Origin: Trueperella bialowiezensis
GTDB lineage: Bacteria > Actinomycetota > Actinomycetes > Actinomycetales > Actinomycetaceae
Assembly: GCF_900637955.1 (NCBI RefSeq)
Contig: NZ_LR134476.1
Coordinates: 434,001-498,000 of the forward strand
DNA: 64,000 nt
Direction: 5' to 3'
Below, in pieces: positions 23,176 to 32,869 of the stretch. The notes beneath the pieces were generated by a model. That model was not told where the DNA came from and made no database searches. It saw nothing but the letters and a program-made list of their open reading frames with translations. Every line of letters begins with the position of its first letter. Positions within the stretch are counted from its first letter, which is position 1. The position numbers were made by a program, and so were the translations under genes.

Positions 23176-25314
23176 TTAGTGCTGGTTCGCGTCGATTTCC
23201 TCAGTCAGTGCACTGATCAGGGATACGAGGCGAGGATTCTTCTCGAGATCCTCCACGAGCACGACCTGCTCTGTGCCGTCCGCGAGCGGTATCTTCCAGT
23301 TCGGATATTCCTGATCTGTTCCCGGCTGGTTCTGTGTGCGCCGCTCCCCAACCGCATTGACAAGCGAGACTTGGATCATCGGAGCCTGCGTGCGAGCCAC
23401 ATACCGGTGCATCGCCTCCACGATTTCACGTTCAGACGGATTTTCCCCGATCAAGCCGTGCTCGCGCAGACGTTGTAAAGCCCGATCGCGTTCTTCGACG
23501 GCGTCGGCTCGAACCTGTTCCACCGGCCTGACGAGCAGCCCCAAGCTTTCCCGCAAATCAACATGTTCACCGGCGAGGTAGCCTGCAGCCGGAGGAAGGT
23601 CGTGGGTGTCGACGGAAACGAGCACGTCTTTTCGGTACTGTTCGGGGTGGATCGGCCAACCTGCGTAGTCTTTTTCGAACCAGAACACGGAGGTGCCGAA
23701 GATTCCTCGTTCGCTCAGGTAGTCGCGCACCCACGGCTCCACAGTTCCGAGGTCTTCACCAACGACGACGACACCGGCAAGGTGCGCCTCGAGCAGGAGC
23801 ACGCCGACCATCGCCTCATGATTAAAACGTACATACGTGCCTTCCGTAGGTGACATGCCCTCGGGAATCCACCACAGACGGAACAGCCCCATAATGTGAT
23901 CCACTCGCAGGAGCCCCGAGTGGCGCATGACAGTACGTGCCATACTGCGCAGCGGCTCATATGCCAGCTCTTCGAGGGTGTCGGGACGCCAAGGCGGCTG
24001 ACTCCAGTTCTGACCCTGCTGGTTATACATGTCCGGTGGTGCGCCCACGCCGATCCCGGTTGCAAACGCGTCGGGCATCATCCACACGTCAGCTCCACGC
24101 GGATGCACTCCCACGGCCAAGTCGTGTGCGATGCCAATGCGCATACCAGCCGCCTGCGATTCGGCTTGAGCATCACGGAGCTGTTCGTCCATGATCCACT
24201 GCAGCCAGGCCCAAAAATCTATGCGATCCTGCAGCTCGCGGCGTTCACGGGCCACGTACGGGGAATCGATGTCCTGAAGTTTCGCAGGTAAAACTCCGTG
24301 GTACTTTTCGTACAGTGCACACCACAGTGCAAAATCTTCGAGGCCCTGGCCTTCAAGTTTGCGGAAGCGCTCGAAGCTCCGCTGCCTCATTTGAGAGCGG
24401 CCGGCAGCGTAAATGACTTCTAAGGCTTCACGCTTGGCCTTCCATACGGCGTCGCGGTCAATGGGATGGTTTTCCAGCGACATCTTCTTCACGTTTTCGC
24501 CCGCCCATGTGACAAGCGAACGCTGCGGGCCAGACATGTAGCCTACTTCGCGAATATCTTCCGGGCGAATGTACAGCGGGTTAAAAAACCTGCGCGTGAC
24601 GGGCAAGTACGGCGACGGTGACATCGGCTCCACAGGTTCTGCGGCGTGAAGCGGGTTCACCAGCAGGAAATCAGCACCCATATCCCCGAAAAGCGATCCC
24701 ATTTCAGCAAGATCCGCGGTGTCGCCAACACCCCACGAATCTCGCGAGCGTGTGGAATACAGTTGGGCCATCATCCCCCACGAGCGCCCTGCGGCCCTGT
24801 CAAAGGTCTCGAGTCTGCCGGGTGTGACGATCAGTGTGGCAGATGCTTCGGTGACGACTCCGGCGTCGTCGATCCGCGCCCGCAAACTGTGGTAGCCGAG
24901 CGGAAGCCCTGCCGGCAAGACGAAGGAGGCTTGGCCGATGAGTGTGCCGTCAATGTAGCGGGGGGCCGCGTAGTCGTCGATTTGCCGGGTCGGGAAAGTG
25001 TCTGTTTCAGTGACGACGTCGACTTGGATCGGACATCCGTGAGGCACGTGTACCTGGAACGGTGTTTCCTGATCATCTCGCGCTACCGTACAGGTTGGCA
25101 GTACGCTGCGCCATTCCTTTTCCGCGCGTGCTTGCAGTGCGTGTTCAATACTTTCATCACTGGAAGCATCAACTCCCATGGCGGTGAGAACGGCGACTAG
25201 CGTGGCGTTAGAGACTTTGACATGGTTCCCATCGAAATCCCAGTAGCTGGTTGCCACACCGTAACTATCGGCTAAGGCCTCAATGAGATCTCGGCTGATC
25301 ATGCCGTGCGTCAT
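23176..25314 (-). CDS. malQ: 4-alpha-glucanotransferase (amylomaltase)
   Basis: 712 aa, the long actinobacterial/enterobacterial form with an N-terminal beta-sandwich region (about 1-150) before the GH77 barrel. It transfers maltosyl units between alpha-1,4-glucans in glycogen and maltodextrin metabolism. Catalytic residues are visible: the nucleophile Asp in LRVDHIMGLFR, the acid/base Glu in VVVGEDLGTVE and the transition-state Asp in VSVDTHDLPP. It is followed closely by the EIIB-like gene and is divergent from tesB. Confidence 0.95.
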   Translation of the reverse strand: MTHGMISRDLIEALADSYGVATSYWDFDGNHVKVSNATLVAVLTAMGVDASSDESIEHALQARAEKEWRSVLPTCTVARDDQETPFQVHVPHGCPIQVDVVTETDTFPTRQIDDYAAPRYIDGTLIGQASFVLPAGLPLGYHSLRARIDDAGVVTEASATLIVTPGRLETFDRAAGRSWGMMAQLYSTRSRDSWGVGDTADLAEMGSLFGDMGADFLLVNPLHAAEPVEPMSPSPYLPVTRRFFNPLYIRPEDIREVGYMSGPQRSLVTWAGENVKKMSLENHPIDRDAVWKAKREALEVIYAAGRSQMRQRSFERFRKLEGQGLEDFALWCALYEKYHGVLPAKLQDIDSPYVARERRELQDRIDFWAWLQWIMDEQLRDAQAESQAAGMRIGIAHDLAVGVHPRGADVWMMPDAFATGIGVGAPPDMYNQQGQNWSQPPWRPDTLEELAYEPLRSMARTVMRHSGLLRVDHIMGLFRLWWIPEGMSPTEGTYVRFNHEAMVGVLLLEAHLAGVVVVGEDLGTVEPWVRDYLSERGIFGTSVFWFEKDYAGWPIHPEQYRKDVLVSVDTHDLPPAAGYLAGEHVDLRESLGLLVRPVEQVRADAVEERDRALQRLREHGLIGENPSEREIVEAMHRYVARTQAPMIQVSLVNAVGERRTQNQPGTDQEYPNWKIPLADGTEQVVLVEDLEKNPRLVSLISALTEEIDANQH

Positions 25315-25456
25315 TGCATCTCCTTCACTTTAGTCTCCTCCTAGTGTGCCAGACCTACCCTTTGTTTTGAAATCTATTTCATACTTTGCAACGCCTGCTC
25401 ATGCCAGCGATAGGATGGATGGATAAAGACATAAATCTTAACGTGGAAAGTTCGTC

Positions 25457-26353
25457 ATGGCCTATCTCCCAGTCCCTCAAACGTCTGATGAGCCGCTCTC
25501 GTCCGTGCTCAATACTCTTCGTATGCAAGAAAGAGAACCCGGTAGTTACGTGGGTTCGAACCTGCACCAAATATCGGGCCGAGTATACGGCGGGCAGGTG
25601 TTTGCGCAGGCGGTTGTGGCAGCGCGTGCAACAGTTGCCGACGAATACGCGGAGCGCCAGATCCATTCGATCACGGCAGCTTTTTTGCGGCCTGGTGATC
25701 TCGATACGCCCACTCATTTCGATGTGGAAGAAATACTTGACGGGCGGTCGTTTTCAACCCGGCGCGTGTTCGCTTCACAAAACGGGAAAACGATTCTGAC
25801 TGCCCGCGCGTCGTTCCAAGAATCCCAACCCGGTGTGGAGCATGAAACTCCCCAACCAGCAGCGCCGGCTCCAGAATCGCTCGAATCTTCTGCCGCGTTC
25901 TTCGCCAGTTTTGACCACCCGGCAGCAAAAGCGATGAGTTCCACGAACGCTATCGACATGCGCCACGTGGGCGGAGCGATCTGGCTTAAGCCCGTGCCGA
26001 TCACGAACGAGCCGACTCTCATCTGGTTCCGGCTGCGCAATCGTATGCCCGCGGACGCCCCTCAACTGTTGCACCGTGCGATCTTGGCGTACAGTTCCGA
26101 TCAGTTCATGCTCGAACCGATCCTGCGCCAGCACGGCATGTATTGGACGAGCCGCAACCTGTCGCTCGCTACCCTCGATCACGCGATCTGGTGGCATCGT
26201 GATATCGACATGTCTGAATGGGTGCTCGCCGAGCTCACCAGCCCGTCTGCTCAGGGTGGGCGCGGGCTTTCACTCGCGAAATTCTTCCAAGATGGCCGCC
26301 ATGTTGCCACGATGTCCCAGGAAGGAATGGTGCGTTCGCGCGAGGCTCAGTAA
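25457..26353 (+). CDS. tesB: Acyl-CoA thioesterase II
   Basis: 298 aa double hot-dog protein. It hydrolyses acyl-CoA to free acid and CoA. It has GRVYGGQVFAQAVVAA near the N-terminus, SITAAFLRPGD and, in the second domain, LATLDHAIWWHRDIDMSEW, the TesB signature, with the active-site Asp in SLATLDHAIWWH. The N-terminal region reads TLRMQEREPGSYVG. It is cytosolic and monocistronic, convergent with ettA across a shared hairpin. Confidence 0.92.
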   Translation: MAYLPVPQTSDEPLSSVLNTLRMQEREPGSYVGSNLHQISGRVYGGQVFAQAVVAARATVADEYAERQIHSITAAFLRPGDLDTPTHFDVEEILDGRSFSTRRVFASQNGKTILTARASFQESQPGVEHETPQPAAPAPESLESSAAFFASFDHPAAKAMSSTNAIDMRHVGGAIWLKPVPITNEPTLIWFRLRNRMPADAPQLLHRAILAYSSDQFMLEPILRQHGMYWTSRNLSLATLDHAIWWHRDIDMSEWVLAELTSPSAQGGRGLSLAKFFQDGRHVATMSQEGMVRSREAQ

Positions 26354-26378
26354 CCCCACGCGAACGTAGAAAGCCAAA

Positions 26379-26420
26379 CGTGGCGTCGTCGCTGGCAACG
26401 GAGCCGACGACGACGCCACG
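26379..26420. terminator. Bidirectional hairpin between tesB and ettA
   Basis: CGTGGCGTCGTCG (26379-26391) pairs perfectly with CGACGACGCCACG (26408-26420). It lies between converging genes, 26 nt after tesB and 18 nt after ettA. T-runs are poor on both sides, so it may be a stabilising 3-prime hairpin or a weak terminator. Confidence 0.6.
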
Positions 26421-26437
26421 GGCTAGTCGAGTATGGG

Positions 26438-28120
26438 TTAGTCGCGTTTGAACTTGCGGTACGTCATTGCACTCGGGCGGGCTGCTTCCTCTCCGAGCCG
26501 TTCGACCTTGTTCTTCTCGTAGGCTTCGAAGTTCCCTTCAAACCAGTACCAGTTCGCCGGGTTTTCTTCCGTGCCTTCCCACGCCAGAATGTGGGTTGCG
26601 ACGCGGTCAAGGAACCAGCGGTCGTGGGTGATGACGACGGCGCAGCCCGGGAACTCCAGCAGCGCGTTTTCGAGCGAGCCGAGTGTTTCGACGTCAAGAT
26701 CGTTGGTCGGCTCATCGAGCAAGATCACGTTACCGCCCTGTTTGAGGGTGAGCGCGAGGTTGAGCCGGTTGCGTTCTCCACCCGAAAGAACTCCCGCCTT
26801 CTTCTGCTGATCAGCACCCTTAAAGCCAAACGCGGACACGTAGGCACGCGAGGGCATTTCCACCTTGCCCACCTGAATGTAGTCCAGGCCGTCCGAGACG
26901 ACTTCCCACAGCGTCTTATCCGGATCGATACCCGCGCGGGTCTGGTCGACGTAGGACAGCTTGACGGTCTCGCCGATCTTCAACTCACCGCCATCAAGCG
27001 GTTCGAGGCCTACGATCGTCTTAAACAGCGTGGTCTTACCAACGCCGTTCGGACCGATGATGCCAATGATGCCGTTCGGAGGCAGGTTGAAGGACAAGTC
27101 GTCGATGAGTACGCGATCGCCAAAGCCCTTCTTGATCGAATCAGCCTTGATCACCACATTACCCAGGCGCGGGCCTGGCGGAATCTGGATCTCTTCGAAG
27201 TCAAGCTTGCGCATCTGCTCAGCTTCCCGAGCCATCTCCTCGTAGCGCTGCAGACGAGCCTTAGATTTCGCCTGCCGTCCCTTAGCAGACGAGCGCACCC
27301 ACTCCAGTTCATCCTTGAGCCGCTTTTGCAGCTTCGCATCCTTTTGACCTTGAATCTTCAGACGCTGAGCCTTCGTCTCCAAGTACGTCGAGTAGTTGCC
27401 CTCGTACGGGTAGAGCTTGCCGCGATCGACTTCCGCGATCCACTCAGCGACGTGGTCGAGGAAGTAACGATCGTGGGTAATCGCAATGACTGCGCCCTGG
27501 TACTGCTTGAGATGCTGCTCGAGCCACAGCACGGATTCGGCATCCAAATGGTTAGTCGGCTCGTCGAGTAGCAACAGATCGGGCGCCTCCAGCAAGAGCT
27601 TGCACAAGGCCACACGACGCCGTTCACCACCGGATAGCACGTTGACGGGCGTGTCACCTGGCGGGCAGCGCAGCGCGTCCATCGCCTGCTGCAACTGGGC
27701 GTCAATATCCCACGCATTGGCCGCATCGATCTCGGTTTGCAACTTGCCCATTTCTTCCATGAGCGCATCAAAATCGGCGTCCGGATCGGCCATCTCCATG
27801 CCGATCTCATTAAAACGCTCGACTTTGGCCAGAATATCGGCCACGCCTTCACGCACGTTTTCAAGCACCGTCTTGTCTTCACTCAACGGGGGCTCCTGCA
27901 GCAAGATTCCCACGCTATATCCGGGCGAGAGCCTGGCCTCACCGTTAGACGGCTTGTCAAGACCCGCCATGATCTTGAGGATCGTTGACTTACCCGCACC
28001 ATTCGGGCCGACCATACCGATCTTCGCGCCCGGGAAGAACGCCATCGTCACGTCGTCGAGAATGACCTTGTCACCCACAGTCTTGCGGGTGTTGATCATT
28101 TGATAAATAAACTCAGCCAC
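26438..28120 (-). CDS. ettA: Energy-dependent translational throttle protein EttA (ABC-F)
   Basis: 560 aa from the GTG at 28120, chosen because it gives the conserved start AEFIYQM and has GGAGA upstream. Two ABC domains are present: Walker A VGPNGAGKST and IGPNGVGKTT, signatures LSGGERRRVAL and LSGGERNRLNL, Walker B DLLLLDEPTNHLD and VILLDEPTNDLD. The linker between the domains carries the EttA arm. There are no membrane segments. It binds the ribosomal E site and gates initiation according to ATP level. Confidence 0.95.
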   Translation of the reverse strand: MAEFIYQMINTRKTVGDKVILDDVTMAFFPGAKIGMVGPNGAGKSTILKIMAGLDKPSNGEARLSPGYSVGILLQEPPLSEDKTVLENVREGVADILAKVERFNEIGMEMADPDADFDALMEEMGKLQTEIDAANAWDIDAQLQQAMDALRCPPGDTPVNVLSGGERRRVALCKLLLEAPDLLLLDEPTNHLDAESVLWLEQHLKQYQGAVIAITHDRYFLDHVAEWIAEVDRGKLYPYEGNYSTYLETKAQRLKIQGQKDAKLQKRLKDELEWVRSSAKGRQAKSKARLQRYEEMAREAEQMRKLDFEEIQIPPGPRLGNVVIKADSIKKGFGDRVLIDDLSFNLPPNGIIGIIGPNGVGKTTLFKTIVGLEPLDGGELKIGETVKLSYVDQTRAGIDPDKTLWEVVSDGLDYIQVGKVEMPSRAYVSAFGFKGADQQKKAGVLSGGERNRLNLALTLKQGGNVILLDEPTNDLDVETLGSLENALLEFPGCAVVITHDRWFLDRVATHILAWEGTEENPANWYWFEGNFEAYEKNKVERLGEEAARPSAMTYRKFKRD

Positions 28121-28197
28121 TGTTCTCCAATTGCTACTCGCGGAGGCAACGCACCACCGACACTGTTCTAAGCCTATTTTACTCGCCCGATAACGCA

Positions 28198-28225
28198 AAG
28201 GCGTGCACCTGATGGTGCACGCCTT
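28198..28225 (-). terminator. Terminator hairpin after ssb
   Basis: AAGGCGTGCACC (28198-28209) and GGTGCACGCCTT (28214-28225) form a perfect 12-bp stem with a TGAT loop, 10 nt beyond the ssb stop. The T-tract on the minus strand is short (TTTGCGTTAT). Confidence 0.7.
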
Positions 28226-28234
28226 CGCGTCCTA

Positions 28235-28873
28235 CTAGTTCTGCACGAGCTCAGCCATCTGCTCCAGCTCGCTCTCACGCTCCTTAGCATCCGCGTCCGG
28301 TACACCGCCGTCTTCCATACCACCGTCTTCCAGAACGCTATCTTCCACGGCAGTGTCCGCTGCGCCTGGCTCGCCGTCGGCAAGCTCTGGTGGCCTGACA
28401 AGGAACTGCTCATCGTCCACTGGCTCGCTCCCCGGATCTTCATTCGGCTGACCTTGGCTGGACCACCCGGGTTCACCCGGTTGCAGATCCGCGGGAATCT
28501 CGTGACGTTTCGTATAGTTGACCAGCCCAGTCGACAGTTCTACCCCAACCGAATCGGCATAGATCGTGAGCTCGCTACGCTGCACGCCGTCGCGATCCAC
28601 CCACAGCCTTGTCACAAGCCGCCCGCGCACGATCACCGGATTTCCGGTACTCAAGCTCATCGCCGCGTTCTTTGCCGTTTGCCCATAGCAGCGGATGGAA
28701 TACCACATTGTTACGCCGTCGGTATATTGGCCATTCCGGCGATCGTAATGGCGCGGAGTTACTCCCACTCGAAAAATGGTCGTGTATGTTTCCGTTCCAT
28801 CACTAGCCGTGTTCGTAAACATTCTGGGGCTGCCCCCGATCCATCCGCGGATGGTCACATGCGTATCGTTCAT
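28235..28873 (-). CDS. ssb: Single-stranded DNA-binding protein paralogue
   Basis: 212 aa, with AAGGAG before the ATG. The N-terminal OB fold (about 1-115) reads VTIRGWIGGSPRMF and WYSIRCYGQTAKNAA, with VIVRGRLVTRLWVDRDG. An acidic low-complexity tail (about 130-205, rich in Glu, Asp, Gly and Pro) follows. The protein ends MAELVQN and lacks the canonical DDDIPF-type tip that recruits partner proteins. It is therefore likely an accessory SSB, not the main replication SSB. It lies downstream of two GTPase genes. Confidence 0.85.
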   Translation of the reverse strand: MNDTHVTIRGWIGGSPRMFTNTASDGTETYTTIFRVGVTPRHYDRRNGQYTDGVTMWYSIRCYGQTAKNAAMSLSTGNPVIVRGRLVTRLWVDRDGVQRSELTIYADSVGVELSTGLVNYTKRHEIPADLQPGEPGWSSQGQPNEDPGSEPVDDEQFLVRPPELADGEPGAADTAVEDSVLEDGGMEDGGVPDADAKERESELEQMAELVQN

Positions 28874-29013
28874 TTGCTCTCCTTAGTCGCGTTGTGTGGT
28901 ACCGACTCTGCCAAATCCCACAAAAAGACGGATGGCACGGCGAGCAAATTGCGATTAACGCACGCGTTTGGGCAGCTGTGGAAAAGTTTCTGCTCCGGTG
29001 ACGCCGCGGCCGG

Positions 29014-30462
29014 CTAGCTTCCAAATACGTCAGAGGCGAGCTCTGTGCGAGTAATCCTGTGCTGATCCACAATTTCCCGCGGACCGTCCACCAAGTACTC
29101 CTCGGTCACATCTGCAACCGCACCGTGAACCTGACGTTCATAGCTACGTGCTGCCCGGCGGGCAGAAGCACGCAACGCCTGCCGACCTGCCCATCCACAA
29201 GCCAGCCCAAGAAGCACGCCTCCCACACTCAGAGCAATACCTACTGCTGTGCTGACCGGCGCAAACACCGCCAACGCAATGGCAGCCAGCGCAATGAGCG
29301 CTCCAAGCACGCCACCTACGATCACGGGCCTGCGCGAAATAGCGGGCAACGGCGTCGTTCTAATCGCTGTGCCAAGTGCGCGCCGGAACTGCTCCGCCGG
29401 CTTGACCTCACTGACAACGACCTCTTGCCACACCGCAGGAAGGCCTTCCCGCACGTGCGCAACCCACGCATCACGAATAGCGTGCACCATCGAATTCGCC
29501 GGTTGTTCAGGTACTACGAGCGCTGGAGGCTGATACGACTCACCAGAGACTCGAATGGATTCCACCACGGACGGGATACCCGAGGAACGCACGATACGGT
29601 CGACGACGTCGGACACCACCTCTTCGCTCATCTCCGGCTCACGTTCGCCCACGTTATCGCGCAGCCTGCTTGCGATCGCATCCAGTTCCGCAGCCGCAGT
29701 GCGGGCATTATTCGACGGGCGGGCCGCAGCTTCCGCGAGCATAGACCGAATCTCCGGGATGCCCTCCCCCGTCAACGCCGAGGCGACCATGATGGGAACC
29801 CGCTCCAGCCCGTCACTATCCAGCAGCTCCCGCAGGTCAGCCACGATAGCTTCACGCTGATCTAACGGCACTCGATCAATCTGATTCAGCACCACGACCA
29901 TCGCGTCCTGCCTCCCTGCTAGCCCGGCAAGGAAATCTTTGTGCAACACTTGGTCGGCGTATTTTTGCGGATCCACCACCCACATGAGCAGATCAACCAT
30001 CGGCAATAGCCGATCGGTGAGCGCCGAATGCGCCAGTTTCACCGAGTCGTTATCTGGCAGATCAAGCAGTACCAGGCCGTCGAGGTTTTCCTTACCGAGA
30101 GTCAAAATGGACGAATGTTCGATCCGGCGGTCGTCATCGACCTCGAGGTAGTCCAGTAACGGGGTCGCATCCACGTCGAACGTACATGCTGCCGCACGTT
30201 CCGTGGTTGGCCTGACCTCACCAGAATCAGCGAAATCCAGCTCGGTAATCGCATTAAACATCGTCGACTTACCCGATCCGGTACCGCCCACGAGTGCCGC
30301 CACCGTGATGTCCACTCCCAGGCGCATCCGCTCCTCGGTCCGCCGCAAGTCATCTTGGGCACGGGATGCCACGTACGGGTCGAAAAATCGGCCACCTGCC
30401 GCGACCGCACGCTGGAGCGCTTTCAACCTTTCAACGACGTCGTTCGAACCTCGCCCTTCCAT
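29014..30462 (-). CDS. GTPase with C-terminal membrane hairpin
   Basis: 482 aa. The N-terminal GTP-binding domain has P-loop LVGGTGSGKSTMFNAI, a G3-like DLPDND (the usual Gly is missing) and G4 NQID. Two strong hydrophobic segments lie near residues 370-415 (VIVGGVLGALIALAAIALAV, then VGIALSVGGVLLGLACGWAG). The tail is basic and helical. This looks like a dynamin-like or Era-like membrane GTPase. The upstream GTPase gene ends 20 nt before it, so the two likely work as a pair. The function is unknown. Confidence 0.8.
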   Translation of the reverse strand: MEGRGSNDVVERLKALQRAVAAGGRFFDPYVASRAQDDLRRTEERMRLGVDITVAALVGGTGSGKSTMFNAITELDFADSGEVRPTTERAAACTFDVDATPLLDYLEVDDDRRIEHSSILTLGKENLDGLVLLDLPDNDSVKLAHSALTDRLLPMVDLLMWVVDPQKYADQVLHKDFLAGLAGRQDAMVVVLNQIDRVPLDQREAIVADLRELLDSDGLERVPIMVASALTGEGIPEIRSMLAEAAARPSNNARTAAAELDAIASRLRDNVGEREPEMSEEVVSDVVDRIVRSSGIPSVVESIRVSGESYQPPALVVPEQPANSMVHAIRDAWVAHVREGLPAVWQEVVVSEVKPAEQFRRALGTAIRTTPLPAISRRPVIVGGVLGALIALAAIALAVFAPVSTAVGIALSVGGVLLGLACGWAGRQALRASARRAARSYERQVHGAVADVTEEYLVDGPREIVDQHRITRTELASDVFGS

Positions 30463-30482
30463 TGGCCTACCTTCCGTTCCTC

Positions 30483-32030
30483 TCAGACTCGATCAAGTAA
30501 TTCGCTGGCACGCAGACGCAAGGTTGCGGCGCCACCCACGCGGACAGTATCAACGACGTCAGTGTAGACGGCCACGAGCTCGTCCAGAGCGCTACGAACC
30601 CGGCTCGCCAGTTGCTCGCGAACCTCCCGCACCTCGCCGTCCATATCAAGGAATTCAGCCACTTTGCGCGCACCTGATATTCCCCCGGCAGCCACGCCGA
30701 GCAACGACGCCGTTCCCGCTTTGCTCAGCCACGGGTTGTCTTTCGTTGGGACCGCCGCGATATCGGATTTCCATCCCTTGAGCGCCCGCTCCACGATCGC
30801 GTCAATATCTAGGTTGGCGTTAGCCTCCGCGGCCAACTGAGTCGTGTTCACCACATCAGCCCGCCATGCTTGGTTCACGTTCGCCTGCGCGGCCGTCAGC
30901 CCCTGGGTGAGCGCCACCCGTGCCGACGTTAAAATCGCGTCGAAAATCGTGGTCATCGCCCGATCACGAGCCTGGCTACCGCGATCAAAAAACCGGGGCT
31001 TTCTCCGCGCAACCATCCCCGCCAGCGGCCCGCCCGTGGACGCGAGCGACAGCCATGACGTCGTCGGTGCTCCCTGCCCAAAACGCCCGTTAGCAATGTT
31101 CGTTGCCAGCTTTTCCAACGGCTGCTGAGCGCCCTCATACGCCTTATCTTTCAAATCTGTGAGCGCGTTCTCCTGGGCCTCCACCGCGTCCGCTAGCACG
31201 AGCAGATCGTTACGAAGCTGCGGCAACGTGGCCGCAGTCGTCCGCGAAATCAACGATTCACCGGCCTTCGTACGCGCCAAAATATCCAGCCACGAACGCA
31301 GTTCTTCCACATATTCATCAGGAAGCAAGCCCGAATGAGCACCCGCATCAGGGATGATGAACAGCGGGCTTTCCGCAAGCCCCATCTGGCCCATCCGAGC
31401 AACCAGATCCGAACGAACAGTCGCAAGCGCCGAATGCGGAACCCTGTCCAACACCACGGCACACGTAATTCCGCGCGTGTGAGCACGCAGCAGCGTATCC
31501 CAAGCCACGGCATCGCCGTAGCGCGACGACGTCGTGACGAACACCCACAAATCTGCCGTGTCAATCAAACGAGACGACAGCTCCCGGTTCGAATCGTCCA
31601 CCGAATCCAAATCCGGCGCGTCAACAAGCACAACTCCCGAAATCGCGGAATCCACCACCTGATACTCGCCCATACGCTCCAGAGCATGGCCTGCCATTGT
31701 CGGCTCGTCGTCTGGATGCATGACGATCACCGGCGTGCGGGTGGTCGGACGCAACACTGAGGCAGGTGAGATTTCCTTACCCACCAACGAATTCACCAAC
31801 GTCGATTTGCCAGCCCCTGACGAACCACCAAACACGATCACCGTGGGTAACTCGCCCTGTTCCAGCTGGGGCAAAATACGACTCTCCAACTGGGTAATCA
31901 GCTGCTTTCGCGATTCGGACAGCTCTCTAGCGCCCGGCATGTCTAACGGCAAATCGGCATCATGAAGCGCCTCGAGTGTGCGGCGAACCAGACCCGCGAG
32001 GCGTGCGTTCGAAAAAGCTGGAGTACTCAC
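30483..32030 (-). CDS. GTPase, first gene of a two-GTPase operon
   Basis: 515 aa from the GTG at 32030 (STPAFSNARLAG); an ATG at 32048 is the alternative, and the longer frame to 32129 overlaps tRNA-Arg. P-loop FGGSSGAGKSTLVNSLVGK, DAPDLDSVD (G3) and VLDRVP (G4-like) are visible. The C-terminal half is helical and probably soluble, with no clear membrane spans. A CACAAT box just upstream of the GTG suggests a leaderless mRNA. It is followed after 20 nt by a second GTPase with membrane anchors. Dynamin-like pairing is inferred. Confidence 0.78.
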   Translation of the reverse strand: MSTPAFSNARLAGLVRRTLEALHDADLPLDMPGARELSESRKQLITQLESRILPQLEQGELPTVIVFGGSSGAGKSTLVNSLVGKEISPASVLRPTTRTPVIVMHPDDEPTMAGHALERMGEYQVVDSAISGVVLVDAPDLDSVDDSNRELSSRLIDTADLWVFVTTSSRYGDAVAWDTLLRAHTRGITCAVVLDRVPHSALATVRSDLVARMGQMGLAESPLFIIPDAGAHSGLLPDEYVEELRSWLDILARTKAGESLISRTTAATLPQLRNDLLVLADAVEAQENALTDLKDKAYEGAQQPLEKLATNIANGRFGQGAPTTSWLSLASTGGPLAGMVARRKPRFFDRGSQARDRAMTTIFDAILTSARVALTQGLTAAQANVNQAWRADVVNTTQLAAEANANLDIDAIVERALKGWKSDIAAVPTKDNPWLSKAGTASLLGVAAGGISGARKVAEFLDMDGEVREVREQLASRVRSALDELVAVYTDVVDTVRVGGAATLRLRASELLDRV

Positions 32031-32121
32031 CCCTCTATTGTGTCGCATCCGCCCGGCAAATTCGACGAAGGCCACCGGAAGTAGCCCATTTCCACATTCA
32101 ACCGGTAATATTTGCTTGCAT

Positions 32122-32194
32122 GCCCTCATAGCTCAGCGGATAGAGCAGTGGCCTTCTAAGCCATGTGTCGCAGGTTCGAGTCCTGCTGGGGGCG
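32122..32194 (+). tRNA. tRNA-Arg (anticodon TCT)
   Basis: 73 nt. Acceptor GCCCTCA pairs with TGGGGGC (one G-U pair), with discriminator G. The anticodon loop CTTCTAA reads AGA. CCA is not encoded. TAATAT (32106-32111) is a good -10 box 11 nt before the gene. Confidence 0.95.
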
Positions 32195-32212
32195 CTGGGG
32201 TAGGCTAAGTTC

Positions 32213-32869
32213 GTGAGTACATTTTCAGCCCAAACAACGCCCATCGTCTGGATCGACTGCGAAATGACAGGCCTCGATCTGGACGTCGACTCGATCGTGG
32301 AGATCGCCGTCGTCGTCACCGATTCGGAACTCTTCCCCCTCGACGACGGCCTGCGGATCGTCATCAAACCAACCGCTCAAGCCGTGGAACAGATGGATCC
32401 ATACGTACGCGATATGCACACCGCCACCGGCTTGATCAACATGTGGGACGACGGCGTGAGCCTTGCCGACGCCGAAGCCGCCGTCATGGCCTATATCGAA
32501 CGTTTCGTACCCGAACCGCGCCGAGCACCACTGGGCGGAAACTCGGTCGGCACCGACAGGTCGTTTATTGCACGCGACATGCCCACACTTGACGCCCACT
32601 TGCACTACCGGATCATCGACGTCTCATCCATCAAGGAACTGGCCAAACGCTGGTATCCACGCACCTATTTTGCTGCCCCCGAAAAGACGGGCAACCATAC
32701 CGCGCTCGGCGACATCTATGATTCCATCGATGAACTTCGCTACTACCGGGCCGTGCTCTTCCCCGACGGCGAAGGCCCCAGCACCGAAGAATCACAGGAG
32801 ATCGCACGCCAGATCGAAAGCGATCTCACGCGGTCCCGTGCCCAGCAGGCTGCGAAGGACGAACGGTGA
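32213..32869 (+). CDS. orn: Oligoribonuclease
   Basis: 218 aa, GTG start. It is a DEDDh 3-to-5-prime exonuclease that degrades 2-5-nt RNAs and pGpG. Motifs: IVWIDCEMTGLDLDVDSIVE (Exo I), GGNSVGTDRSFIARDMP (Exo II) and NHTALGDIYDSIDELRYYR (Exo III with the final His). The start lies 18 nt after tRNA-Arg and a TAGGCT box just precedes it, so it may be leaderless. Its stop overlaps the sensor kinase start (GTGA), an unusual coupling between RNA decay and a two-component system. Confidence 0.94.
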   Translation: MSTFSAQTTPIVWIDCEMTGLDLDVDSIVEIAVVVTDSELFPLDDGLRIVIKPTAQAVEQMDPYVRDMHTATGLINMWDDGVSLADAEAAVMAYIERFVPEPRRAPLGGNSVGTDRSFIARDMPTLDAHLHYRIIDVSSIKELAKRWYPRTYFAAPEKTGNHTALGDIYDSIDELRYYRAVLFPDGEGPSTEESQEIARQIESDLTRSRAQQAAKDER

